From Strongylocentrotus droebachiensis (Eukaryota > Echinodermata > Echinoidea > Camarodonta > Strongylocentrotidae): a DNA stretch of 64,000 nucleotides. Under the pieces are notes generated by a model. That model did not search any database. It had not been told where the DNA came from and was given only the letters and a program-made list of their open reading frames with translations. Below are positions 13,494-24,311 of this stretch, piece by piece (positions within the stretch are counted from its first letter, which is position 1; each line of letters starts with the position of its first letter). The position numbers were made by a program, and so were the translations under genes. The DNA is taken from NCBI GenBank assembly GCA_035222895.1, contig JAVYIG010000039.1, forward strand, positions 806,001 through 870,000. The letters are read 5' to 3'.

Positions 13494-16400
13494 TCAAAGC
13501 TCATCGTGATCATCATATCTTTCTTCGTCATCGTCGTCGTCGTCGTCATTAGCTAAGGTTTGTTCGACATCACCAACAGCTTCATTGCCTTCATCATTGT
13601 CGACGAAAACATCTTTCTTTTCATTCATGTTCGTTGGCTCATTGTTATTGTCGGATATGTTCAGATCATCTGGTTTGCTATCAACTCCAATTTCCAAGTC
13701 GGGTTTCTTTTTAACGCATCGGCAGGCGAAGCCTTGCGCCGTCGGGAACATCTTACATCCGGGCTCCATGATCATGATGCCAAGCATTCCCATTGCAGAG
13801 TGGCATGCTGTGGGGTGTGGGATTACAGAGGAGAGAGAGGGTGAGATGGGAGAGAGAGAGAGAGAGAGAGAGAGTCAGAGACAGAGAATCAAAGACAGAG
13901 GGAAAAGATAGAATATTAGATATATGCTATTCTATTTTACAGGATAGATATGGTTCTAGGACTATCCACTGAAAGACCAACCTGGATCTTCTATTCCCAG
14001 ACAACTAATGTCTCGGACAATAAAAATAGAACATAGGTCTTTATGGTCTTTATGTTGTTAATTAATCATTAATCTACATTTGCCACACTCGACCCAGGTG
14101 ACGTAAATGGGTACCTAGTAGGATTATTCCTCGAAATCCTCGCGATGATAATGGCTGCCGAAGCTATTAAAGGCTAGGGTCATAATTTCTAACGCTCTTT
14201 GGAAGCGCATAGGGGCGTTATAATGTGATATGCGCTATACAAGAATGGAATATTATTATAACATAGGTCTCACATTTAATGACTTTCTCCGTTTTGATGA
14301 TCCCTTTCTCCTCCAGCTCCACGCAGACGTTCTCTATGCACATATGAAACTCCATGTCACACTGTTTTCGTTCCCGCGCACAGGTATGGTAACAAATCTG
14401 GTGTCTCGCGCAGCATCCTGAGGCCCCTGGTATCCGGTCCCACTGAATGAGGAATAACAAATGAATATGTTTTAATTTCAAAAGAAAGTCTGCCACTTTT
14501 TAAACTTATTTTTGAATGTTGCTCTGGCACAGGTATGGTCACAAAAATTTGGTGTCTCGAGCAGGCGGCCCTGGTATACGGTCCTATTAAATTATGAATA
14601 GAAATTGATATGTTCACTTAACATGGATAGAGGTTCATTGGGCTGACTGGTGACAGAAGCAACGTCACATTACAACGAATTAGATATACATGTAGAAGTA
14701 GATAGAAAGCCTTTAATAATTGCCAATGTCTGGAACAGATAGGTCACCTAGCAATGTTTACTTTAAAGAAAGTCCGTCACTTTATAAAAAATCTTCTTGT
14801 TTAAGTTGTTCTGGCACATGTATGGTAATAAATCTGGTCCCCGTCTTACAAAGGGTTACGATTGATTCAAATCAATCGGTATTTCTCCAATCAATCGCAG
14901 TTTCAATCGCAAATCGCAAATAAGTTGCGATTGATATAAACTCTTTATAAGACGGTGCCCTGATGTCTCGAACAGCATTCCGACGCCCCTGGACTACACG
15001 GTCCCACTGAATTATGAATCTAAATGGGTATGTTAACTTAAAAAGAAATTCCGCCACTCTATAAACTTATTTTTAAATGTTGCATCGACACAGGTATTGT
15101 AACAAATCTCAAGTCACGAACAACATCTCGACGCACCAGGCATCAGCTGACATTTTAATGTATTTATATCGTATGTATTTATGTATGTATGTATTTTTTC
15201 GTATCCACAATCCCCAATTATTCTTCAACAAACTTTTTAACAAGCATAAGTTTGATTTATGCTACACATGCCTAAATGATCGCACACATTACAATAGCAT
15301 AACACAATTATGACAATTGCAACTCAAAGCCTTTCGAAAAGAGCCATCATATTATTTATCATATTCAAGATTAATGAATTTTAGAAAAATAAAACAAAAG
15401 ATATTTACCTGAATATTCAAGAGAATCAATACCGTAAAGTCCAGCGCCAGTCTGGTACATGATTATTTAGCAGCATTAAGAGATCGTTATACAACTTAAA
15501 TTTACCAAGCCAGGTGTAGTTGATCAGTTCGATAATATTTGAGAAAAAAGTTACAATACAAATAGGAAATGATAGCTACTACTGTGTACATACCGAGCTG
15601 TCATATACTTTGCAGTTTTTAAAAGCTGGCATTTTGAAATCTGGGTTCCGCTCTTGCACCCGACCTGAAAACGAAAGAATAAAAATACTTCTTTGTATCA
15701 AGATATGAGATTTGTCTTTTCCCGCCCAAAACAATGTTTCAATATATGTGATCTGACATTAGGCAGGTAGTATTAAAAACTGATGAAAGACGACTAACCA
15801 AACGAAGGATTGTTTGCAGTTACAAAGCTAGCAGGCACAGGGGCACATGCCCCACCCCCCCCCCCCTTTCAAAAGAAAATGATCGACAAGAATTGAGAGA
15901 ATGACACACTTACACGCACACACAGATAGGTCAAGAGAAATAGAGGAGAGACACAGAGAAACAGAGAGAGAGAGAGAGAGAGAGGAATCGTGGAAAGGGA
16001 AACACAAAAAACATGAACAAAATGATTGAATTTAAACAGCCCCCCCCCCCCCCTTCCCCTCGCGTGAGGCCGTTTTAATCGCAAAGCAAGACCGGTAACC
16101 CACCCACTACCCATGACACAAAATGTGCCCATTTAATCTTTACGCTACGCCCCTTTTTGTTCGACCTATATACAAAAGAGGAACACTGAAAAGGTAATTA
16201 ATGAATGAATAAAATCTTTGCCAAAGTTACCCTTCGGGCAGTGGAATTCGCATTCCGACGTCGCCTTCATCTGCTCCTCCGTCACATCATCCTGGGACAT
16301 GCGCGCAGGGGGCTTCCCCGGCCAGTTCGGATCCTCTGCCTTCAGCTTTCCGATGTCCTGCATGAGCTTGTGCGTGAGTTTGTCCGTCAGATGCTGGAAG

Positions 16401-16549
16401 TCCTCCATCGCCAACGACTCGACGGACACCGAGCCCGCCGACCCCCGGCTGAGAGCCGACGCGGCGACGAAGTGGACGATGACGACCATGATGGTGGGGA
16501 GGACGAGGTCGTGGTCGATGATACGGGCAGGGATCAAGCTCAACGTCAT
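13494..16549 (-). CDS. PLA2G12: Group XII secreted phospholipase A2-like protein, 296 aa, five exons
   Basis: Exons on the minus strand are 16549-16231, 15664-15594, 15451-15409, 14417-14274 and 13807-13494. All borders are AG/GT, phases agree at every junction, and the total is 891 nt (296 aa plus stop). The ATG at 16549 was chosen because a hydrophobic signal-like stretch follows (about residues 15-32); an in-frame ATG lies 36 nt upstream. The CEFHCPKG motif ends exon 1. The Cys-rich core CCARHQICYHTC (residues 146-157) and GCKMFPTAQGFACRC near the start of exon 5 match the group XII sPLA2 cysteine pattern, including 15 residues between two C-terminal cysteines. Group XII enzymes hydrolyse phospholipid sn-2 esters using a His-Asp pair with calcium. 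Here His150 is kept but the following Asp is Gln151, so calcium-dependent catalysis is doubtful (inference). The C-terminal tail of about 80 residues is acidic, includes seven consecutive Asp, and ends in HDEL, a KDEL-receptor retrieval signal, suggesting ER residence. Group XIIB proteins also lack activity, through loss of the His. Family assignment is strong; activity is unknown. Confidence 0.9.
14086..14260 (+). mobile_element. Partial tRNA-type SINE, family A
   Basis: It begins with the CACCCAGGTG..AAATGGGTACC block and ends with TGCGCTATACAAGAAT followed by an ATTATT tail. These words are shared with copies at 24449-24670, 32249-32578, 36755-36880, 38675-38820 and 44700-45400. The tRNA-like head is missing. 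Confidence 0.75.
14380..15160 (-). repeat. Array of decayed copies of the 5' end of PLA2G12 exon 4
   Basis: The functional exon's first 38 bp and the adjoining intron (word CACAGGTATGGTAACAAATC) recur at 14528, 14814 and 15089. Each is followed by relatives of TGTCTCG..CAGCAT and CCCCTGG.ATACGGTCC. Each unit also carries the AGTC.GCCACT..ATAAACTTATTTTTAAATGTTG spacer. Spacing is about 145-160 bp once the 115-bp insertion in the third copy is removed. The extra copies lie in the intron upstream of the exon and are not open in frame. Confidence 0.85.
14841..14955. mobile_element. 115-bp miniature inverted-repeat element
   Basis: The ends CCGTCTTACAAAG and CTTTATAAGACGG are inverted repeats, and the inner ATTGATTCAAATCAATCG and GCGATTGAT words also pair. 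It sits inside the third decayed exon copy and splits the aligned sequence there, so it inserted after that duplication. Confidence 0.85.
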
Positions 16550-17409
16550 GTTGGAAATTGAGTTGAACAACAGAGGAACAAGCAACCTTCTGTAGAAACG
16601 GTTCGGTTGGAGTCACGGCTAGACCTTTTAGGTATTATTCCGAAATTAATGTTTCTATTCTGCTTTAAATATTCTCGTCTTGCATAAAGTGATTTCTCGA
16701 TATTCCTCTTTTATCGTGTATTCTTGTACCTCGCTACGTGTCAGCACACCAGATGAACTTATCAGTATCGTTAGCATAAGTTCCGATACGCAGTTTGGCA
16801 TCTATAGTCTAGACTTTATGGTTGACATCCAGTCATGCTTCAGCAAAGTATATCCGAACAGTTATTTTGAAAACTTGTCGCAGAATAAGCCACTATCTTA
16901 CTAACAAGGCTGGTAAACAAAAAACCTTTGTGAAACTATGATTTGAAAATATTGTCCTGACGAACAGATTAAATACGAATTAACCAAAGTTTGTACCGAA
17001 AAAAAGGTCAGTGTTTAAAAACTAGAGAGAAATGAATAAGTTCTCCTGAAGCGCCGAACAGATCTGGTTTAATCATCAGATCATGAGTCCATGCAATAAT
17101 AAAAAGGTCACACAACATTCAACTTCCGGTTATGTATATATGCCACTTCCAAGTTCCACGTAGCAAACTAGTGTAATGCATATAAACGTAATCTAACCGT
17201 GCATTTATTCGCATGAGGGTAAAAACTGATTTTATTGTAAAGAGAACTCTTTTGTCAATATTGAGCATGTCAAGGGGAATTTCATTTTTTCAATGAGAAC
17301 TTAGTGATCCATACAAATTGGAACTTTGGACTCGACGTGTCGATTTTCTTCCCAATAATTATTGCTGGTTTCTATTACAAGAGATCCTTAACGGATATGG
17401 TATTTGACG

Positions 17410-17617
17410 TTAAAGGGAGGCTTTACTACTGCAGCTAGAAGGGATTAGAACACCCAGAGAGCCATCGAGGTCACTGTGACAGGTGGCTGTCTCATTAACT
17501 CAGCTCTCATTTAACATAAGAAAAAGAGGATCATGGGGGACCAACAGGCACCGATTTGGGAAGTTTTCTATATAGAGGGAGCAAGAAGCTACAAGTAGGA
17601 CAGTGTGCCTTTAAAAG
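17410..17617. mobile_element. Diverged copy of 200-bp MITE family B
   Basis: It shares ordered words (AACATAAGAAAAAGAGGATC, GGGGGACCAACAGGCACCG, TATATAGAGGGAGCAAGA) with the copies at 29171-29366, 57168-57354 and 62522-62717. It has TTAAAG-like ends. Confidence 0.75.
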
Positions 17618-18388
17618 AGGCGGTGTTGATCCATATGCACTGGAGGAGGGGGTGGGGTAAATGTGGACAAATATCGTTTCAAAATTGTTGATATAAGTTT
17701 TGCTACGTTCTGCAAATTAGGCTAAAGGCGTCTGCCAGAAAACGAAATCAAAAGGTTACCAAGGAAAACTGCAGTATACCCCGTACACTCTACACATTTA
17801 CACTTACTTTATCTCTCTCTCTCTCTCTCTCTCACTCTCTCTCTCTCTCTCCCTCCCCCTCCTCCAACCATGCTGTAAACTAATAAAAATACCCTCTCAC
17901 CAATCTATCTCTAAAACACCAATCATCCAAAACCACTGCCAAACTCACTCAAATCCTCTCTTCCAAGTCTCCAACATAAATGTAGCAGAGCCCTATTAAA
18001 ATCAGTACAACTCACTCAGATCATGTCCAGTGCAGGTCTGCATGTGTTTTATTATAGCCTGCCATGCAGCATCATACTGAACATTTTTAGGCAAAGTATA
18101 TTCAAATGAAATACATCATAAACCAATAGCAAAATAGGATTTAAGAGTAAGACTGAATATTCAAAAGGAACAAGATAAGAGAACCAATGATTAGTAAGAA
18201 GTGGAAAAACCTAAGACCATGAATAAAGAATGAGAAGAGAACAAAAGGACATACCAGGTGAAATGGACGACTTGGTATGTAGAGGAGATGAATGGAGGAA
18301 GGAATTGGGTCGAGTAATTGAAGTAATGAATATGTAAGTTAATAAGCAAATGATGAGAAAAGAATATGTATAGAGAGAAGAGACTAGA

Positions 18389-18640
18389 GGAACAAATAGT
18401 AACTGTAACAAATACAAGTATGGAATTAATCTAATTTTAACTCTTACATAAACTTCCCTTCCAACTAAAAATGTCCTCATTTTTTTATAATTCACAAACA
18501 TGACAATTTTTTTTTGTTAACACTTTAAAAAATATATTTCAATTCACCAATTATTTCAATTGAGTTGAAAGGAAAATAAATAGTAACTGTAACAAATACA
18601 AGTATGGAATGAGTCTAATTTTAACTCTTACAATACAGTC
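18389..18640. repeat. Direct duplication, about 60 bp
   Basis: The word TAGTAACTGTAACAAATACA, followed by AGTATGGAAT and TCTAATTTTAACTCTTACA, occurs at about 18396 and again at 18581 in the same orientation. Confidence 0.85.
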
Positions 18641-20084
18641 ATCCTTTATACCCCCCCCCCCCCCCCCCCCCACCCCACCTCTCGCTCTCTCTCTCTCTCT
18701 CATTGCTTTATATCTTAGATATTCGAAAATTTGGTTGTTGTTTTTTCATATGGTTATCAATTTACGATGTCTGCTTATTTGTTTTCACTGTCCTATTTTT
18801 CTGTACTTATATTATGATATATATATGTTTTGTTTTCATGTTAATCATGCTTACAAGTTGTACCATATACGTTTAATGATCACACCACATTGTAAATTAA
18901 TCTTCTTTGTATATTTGCTTGTACCATGTTATTGGTTTTACATATATTTTGTCATGCTTTATACATGTTTTAAAAATGGAGATGTGGAAATAAATTTAAT
19001 CCAATTCAACTCTCTCTCTCTCTCTCTCTCATTCTCCTACCCATCCAAAACCCCTTCTCTCTAATAGCTCACTACCTGTCTCACGTGTTATTCATCATAT
19101 ATTCCTTAATTATTTGTCATAAACAATACGTGAATAATACAAAAGGAGGCATTTCTTATTTGTTCTATTAAATTCAAATCGGACATCAAAAATATACACA
19201 ACATAGTCCAAGAAAGTACATGTACTGTACAATGACATTTTATACTCAACATTTGTTCACAATCAAAAATATTACTAATAAAAAGAATACACATATTTCA
19301 GAAAACATACAGAAAAACAGAAATTACCCAGGTACTGTAAACACTGAAAGTGAAAAATAAATAACGAGAATGATAATACCCAAACAAATTGCACGGTTGA
19401 AAAAATAGTACACAAATAGTCTATTGGAGCACTTGTATAATAAGAAAAAGAGGTCCTAAGTACTTCCAAGGAGGATATTACATCTCTTTGGTACTTCAGC
19501 AACGGCTTTTAATATAAGAAAACCTATATCTGCAGCATGGTTGTGTGACTGTGTCAGTTTAAACTGTACACAGTTATTTCATATCTTTGCAAATGTTGAG
19601 AATACACACAGCAGTTCATAACATGATGTAGTTAAAGGTAAAGACCAGTATTGGAAATGCCCCAATTTCAAAAAATGAAATGGAAGCTCTTATTACCAAT
19701 CATGTGAAAGAATATGTTTTGAATATTACATGATGATAAAAAAATTGACAGGAAACTGCCTACTAATTGATATATTTGGTAAATTAGTGTATCTCTTGCC
19801 TGTTGAGAGATATGAAATGCACGTGTCGCGCACGTGTGTGTAGTCCCATATACATCGTTCTGTGTACAGTGCTTCTAACTTTATGAAGACTTGGCCAAAT
19901 TTCTTATCATTTTGAAGATTCCAGAACCCTGCAGTACATCTATGCTAGATGATCAACCTTTTTTGATCGATTTCACAACGTTTCTTTCACAATGCAATTG
20001 CATGACCATAACTGGTCTTTAGCTTTAAAGAACAATTGTTTTCTAACCTCCAATATCGTCCAATAACTTTATTCTGTTCAAATA

Positions 20085-20660
20085 GTAAAAGGGCAATCCA
20101 CCCCTCGTAACAACTTCGCCTGTATGAAAGCAGAAAAATAAGACACAAAGAACAGTGAAAGTTTGAAATAAACTGTACCAATAATAAGAAAGTTATGAAT
20201 GTTTGAAAAATGAGATCACTCAGTCTATGTGAAACTCAAATTGGCAATTTGGTCATGGGATTGTGACGTACATGTAGTCGCAGATACCTGTAACTCTCCC
20301 GTTGTCATGTACAAAATTATCATTCATTTCTATTTTTCTCTTGACTACCTTCTACGTTGGGGCACTACTCATAATATATTATGGATTGCATATTAGTATA
20401 GGTCCCCCATGTGAATAGACCCTCCTGAGTCATAATTTTTAGACAAATTGAAATTTTAGTCAATTTGTTGGAACAAATGGGAAAGTTGTTCTCTACTACA
20501 CCACAATGACATTCCATTTCAGCTAATTTGAAGAACCCATACCTATAGTGGTTACAACGTTCCAAAATTTGTAAACTTTTCATTTTTGTCTGATTCCATT
20601 CAACTTATCACCAGTCTACTAATCTAATTTTTCTGCTTTCCTCTAAGAGAAGTTTGCTTT
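20085..20660. mobile_element. Relict related to the 6699-7478 fold-back element
   Basis: AATAAGAAAGTTATGAAT, CAAATTGGCAA and TGACGTA occur in the same order as in the left arm of the 6699-7478 element, and GGGCAATCCAC resembles its end. The matching right end is not clear, so this is probably one arm. Confidence 0.5.
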
Positions 20661-20821
20661 CAAGGTCGGGTTTTCATCTAACTACAGTACATGTACCGTA
20701 CTTGTATTTAACCTTGTAAATATCCTCAAAAACAACAAACAAAGTTAACAAAACTGCCTCAAAACATTGTTAGGCTCTACATAAAACAAAGAACACCTTC
20801 AAGGTTATATCTTGCATAGAA

Positions 20822-21010
20822 AGCCAACAGCTACAGTACACAAGGCCAACAGTCCACAAGACCGACAGCCATCGTCGGTCTTACAGGCCTCCTGAACATT
20901 TACCTCAGAGTAAACTTTTCTGAGGGTTCACAAGACCGAAATTGTCGGTCTCAAAGTGTAGGCCATCGGTCTTGTGGGCCGTCGGTCTAAAGAGCCGTTG
21001 GTCTACTTGG
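20822..21010. repeat. Palindromic ACCGAC/GTCGGT repeat cluster
   Basis: Words of the type AAGACCGACAG, GTCGGTCTTA, AAGACCGAAATTGTCGGTCT and GTCGGTCTAAAG recur in both orientations at short spacing. A related cluster (CCGACGGCCC, GACATTGTCGGTCG) is in a CCDC177 intron at 42436-42510. Confidence 0.7.
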
Positions 21011-23504
21011 ATAGAATGGAGAGGTTACAAGAGAAAACTACATGTACCTGGCAGTGACTGGGCAGTGACTGGGCCCTACAAGTACAAGTTACACATTATA
21101 AACAAACTACATACACAATACACATTATAGCTACACAGTTCATGTACAGTACTTAATAAATATACAATTGTCAAATGATTGTACTAGTCATTACCCACTA
21201 ACTATTCACTTCACTTCACAGTTTTGTCTTCTTTTCTTCTACATGTATGAAGTATAATCTTGAATCTTGATCGAATAAAGGGAATCACTGCATTAATCAA
21301 TAATATTCATTTGTTGGTTTTAGTTACTAAATACTAAGTCATACATACTTCAAAACAAAGTTAGATCTACTGCAAATAATTTCATTCCTATGTCTAAGAA
21401 TCTATAAGTAATAAGAAATTAACTGAATACAGGCTTTCTAACATTAACAATAAATTCAGAATTAGTAATAAGATCACAATGTTTACTATCAAGAACATAT
21501 TTTTTCTGCAAATATTGACAAATATCAAACCTACTGCTCTTACTACTGTTGATATACTGTACAGTTCTACATTTTCTAAATTTCTACAAGTTTCTCACAA
21601 TTTGCTAACTCTTTATGAATGAATTTCAACTACCAGTAACATCAAAATTCATTCTTATTCTATAAAACAAAACATCAATATACAACAATTATCTTAGTAA
21701 CAAGCTCTTCAATGATCACAACTCAGTCATGAGTCAGTACGCCTCCATGCCATCAGAATCAGAACATTAGATTTGATAATATTTGGTGAAACATTTGTAG
21801 ATGAAACAACTTCACAGAAGTCAAATATACCAAATAAATTTGTTTAGCATACATGTAGTTCTGCAATTTATATAACACTTGAAACAGGAGGAATGTGCAC
21901 TTTACTTTTTGGTAAAAACATATTTTCACTTCACTAAATATAAATAATACTTCAAAGTATTCATTCCAAGTAGCTTTTGGCAATAACATAAATTACTGTT
22001 TGTTACATTGGCAATAACATAGAAAAGTATTTCAGTTCTGTCAGTATGTATACAAATCATTTTGCACACATACAGTACAAGCCTTAATTATTCATACCCC
22101 CGTGTAAATTGATGGGGGTGGGGGGGGGGGGTGTGTATTTTTAGTAAATCAAGAATGAAAGGTTGTCTGGTTGAATCAGGGGCCTTAGTTGAATATTTTT
22201 AAATAAATAGTTGAATACATTCTCAAGAAACATTAATCAGGATAAATCAATATTCTACATATTTATTTTTAACAACTTGGTAATGGTATGAATAATCAGT
22301 TGTTAACTGTACAATTTACTCAGTTACTCACATTGCACTTGCATTGGCGGATATGTACTCAAACTCTAATTATCATTCACTGGATTAATATATCTTATTG
22401 ATATGTTTGATACTTTTTTAAAATTTAAATTTCCATTTCAATATAGAATACATGTACAGGTTCCAAGTTGTTATGACTGTTTAAAGAGCTTTTCCTTTTA
22501 AAGGGGGTATTTAGTTCTCTCAAGAAAAGAAAAAACAAAATTCGCTGCTAAAGCTACATGTACATGTATATAGAGTTAATTTCTTTCTTTCAAATATGTA
22601 CATGTAAATTACATCAAATTAAATTAGAAATTAAAGTACTGTATTTTACTAGTCAAGTGATTTATTAGCATTTATCAACCATGCATGTTAATTGTATTTG
22701 ACCGAAAAATTCACTGTTAAGTATTAATCAAGTACAAATATTGAAAACCATAATTGCTCAATACTGATCTAAAAGAATGCACACAAGTATATTCTCCATA
22801 ATACTCTAAGAAAAAATATCATTCATGAATCTAGTCTACATAACTAAACTGGCCATCACTTACTATCATTTGAAAGATCATGTAGGATTTTTGCTTTACA
22901 AAGTTGGTGGGAAATTGCCTTCAGACAAAACAAGGCACAACAATGGTACAGTCAACCCTGCATAAGTCAAATATGTTGGGACGGCAAAGAATGGCTTGAC
23001 TTATGACTTAGGAAGTGTAAATATTAAAATAATACATGTTTTGTATAGTTTTTTAAAGATCTGTCTTAGGGAAGATTTGACATGCATGACTTTGAGTTTT
23101 GCAGAGTTTAACTGTAATTCCATCTAGGTCAGAAAATTACTCTTTTTGCAATTGTTATTGTAGTAAGAAAATGTTGAGGTTCATGCTGGTAGTATGGTAC
23201 ACGTATACATGTATACAACAACAAATAATTAAATAATAATTTGTTCAGAAATTCAGCAGAGATTGAATTTTGGCTCAACTTTTTGTAGTTCTACTAAGCT
23301 CCATTCTCACATGATGCCGTAAAACCAACTAAAAAACAAAACAAAACTTGCTGCATGAAGCATCGAGTGCACTTCAGTCAATGTATGTCCTTTGAACCAT
23401 TTCAACAAATGTTCCCCTTGGTAAAGATATATTATCATCAAAAGGAAAGATGCAACTTCTAACATGCTGCATGTAAGTACACTGTACATGCTGCTTGCAT
23501 GGTG

Positions 23505-23790
23505 TACAGTAGGCTTGCGGATGCACCATGTGAGAGAGAGAGAGAGGGTGGATAGTCAACCTGTTCGAAACGTCGAGCCACTCCCGCCATCCATCCTCTC
23601 CAATCTGCGCTATAGTTCTCCTTAGAACTATGAGCTATTAAAGAAAGATAATCAACAGTCTTTTTTAAGACTACACCAACAGTCCTTTTCAGGACTACAC
23701 AACCTCAAGAAAGATTACAGAGAGTCCTTTTCAGGACTCCTCAATCCTCCCTCTCTCTCTCTCACATGGTGCATCCGCAAGCCTACTGTA
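23505..23790. mobile_element. 286-bp MITE with 38-bp TIRs and histone-like hairpins
   Basis: The ends TACAGTAGGCTTGCGGATGC and GCATCCGCAAGCCTACTGTA are perfect inverted repeats that continue through CACCATGTGAGAGAGAG. The interior holds hairpins at 23612-23631, 23657-23672, 23681-23696 and 23723-23738; the last two are AGTCCT-TTTC-AGGACT. A partial inverted copy lies at 37714-37880. There is no coding capacity. Confidence 0.92.
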
Positions 23791-24311
23791 TACCGGTAAC
23801 TTCCAACATATTACAATAGTTAGCTCTCTTAGATGTCATTACACATTAGACTTGGCAAGTTCAATTAGATGTAAAATAGTTGGGCTACACTTTGGTGACA
23901 TACATTATGGTTGTCAATATAAAGGGGAGAGACGTTACAGATGAAACTATCCTGAACTCAAAATCAAAAGACTTCAAGCTTTTAAAAATATATTTTTGGG
24001 TTTTGGAATCTAATTAACACAGGGCTCTATTCACATTTTTAAAGGATGGGATGGGCAAGAACTGAACTTGTTAGGGTCTGCTTGCATGAGCACTAAGTAA
24101 AGATTTCAAGTTTGGGAAGGGGGGTTCGGAGTTCGGACTTCAAACTTTAGGCGCCCATCTGTCCCAGGGGTTGAGTACACTAGTGTCAAGCACTGCCTTA
24201 TACAGGACTGCCATCATTTATTTTTATTTCGAACTCACCAAAAAAGACACAGAGTGCTTAGCCTTATTGCCATCAATGTGTAGAAAAGAGTAGCTTTGGT
24301 GATCGACACAG

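Larger units (their letters stand above)
16550..24311. other. Intergenic, AT-rich, repeats only
   Basis: I see no exon between the PLA2G12 start and the small minus-strand gene. Contents include CT runs at 17812-17853 and 18681-18700, a poly(C) tract at 18651-18671, a LINE-like tail near 18980-19010, an AT-rich unordered stretch at 21100-23450, and the elements listed separately. Confidence 0.55.

Noticed and set aside
23560..23580. Hammerhead ribozyme (CGAAACGTCGAG word)
   Set aside because: The 3' core-like GAAAC word is present, but I found no CTGATGA core on the same strand at suitable distance.
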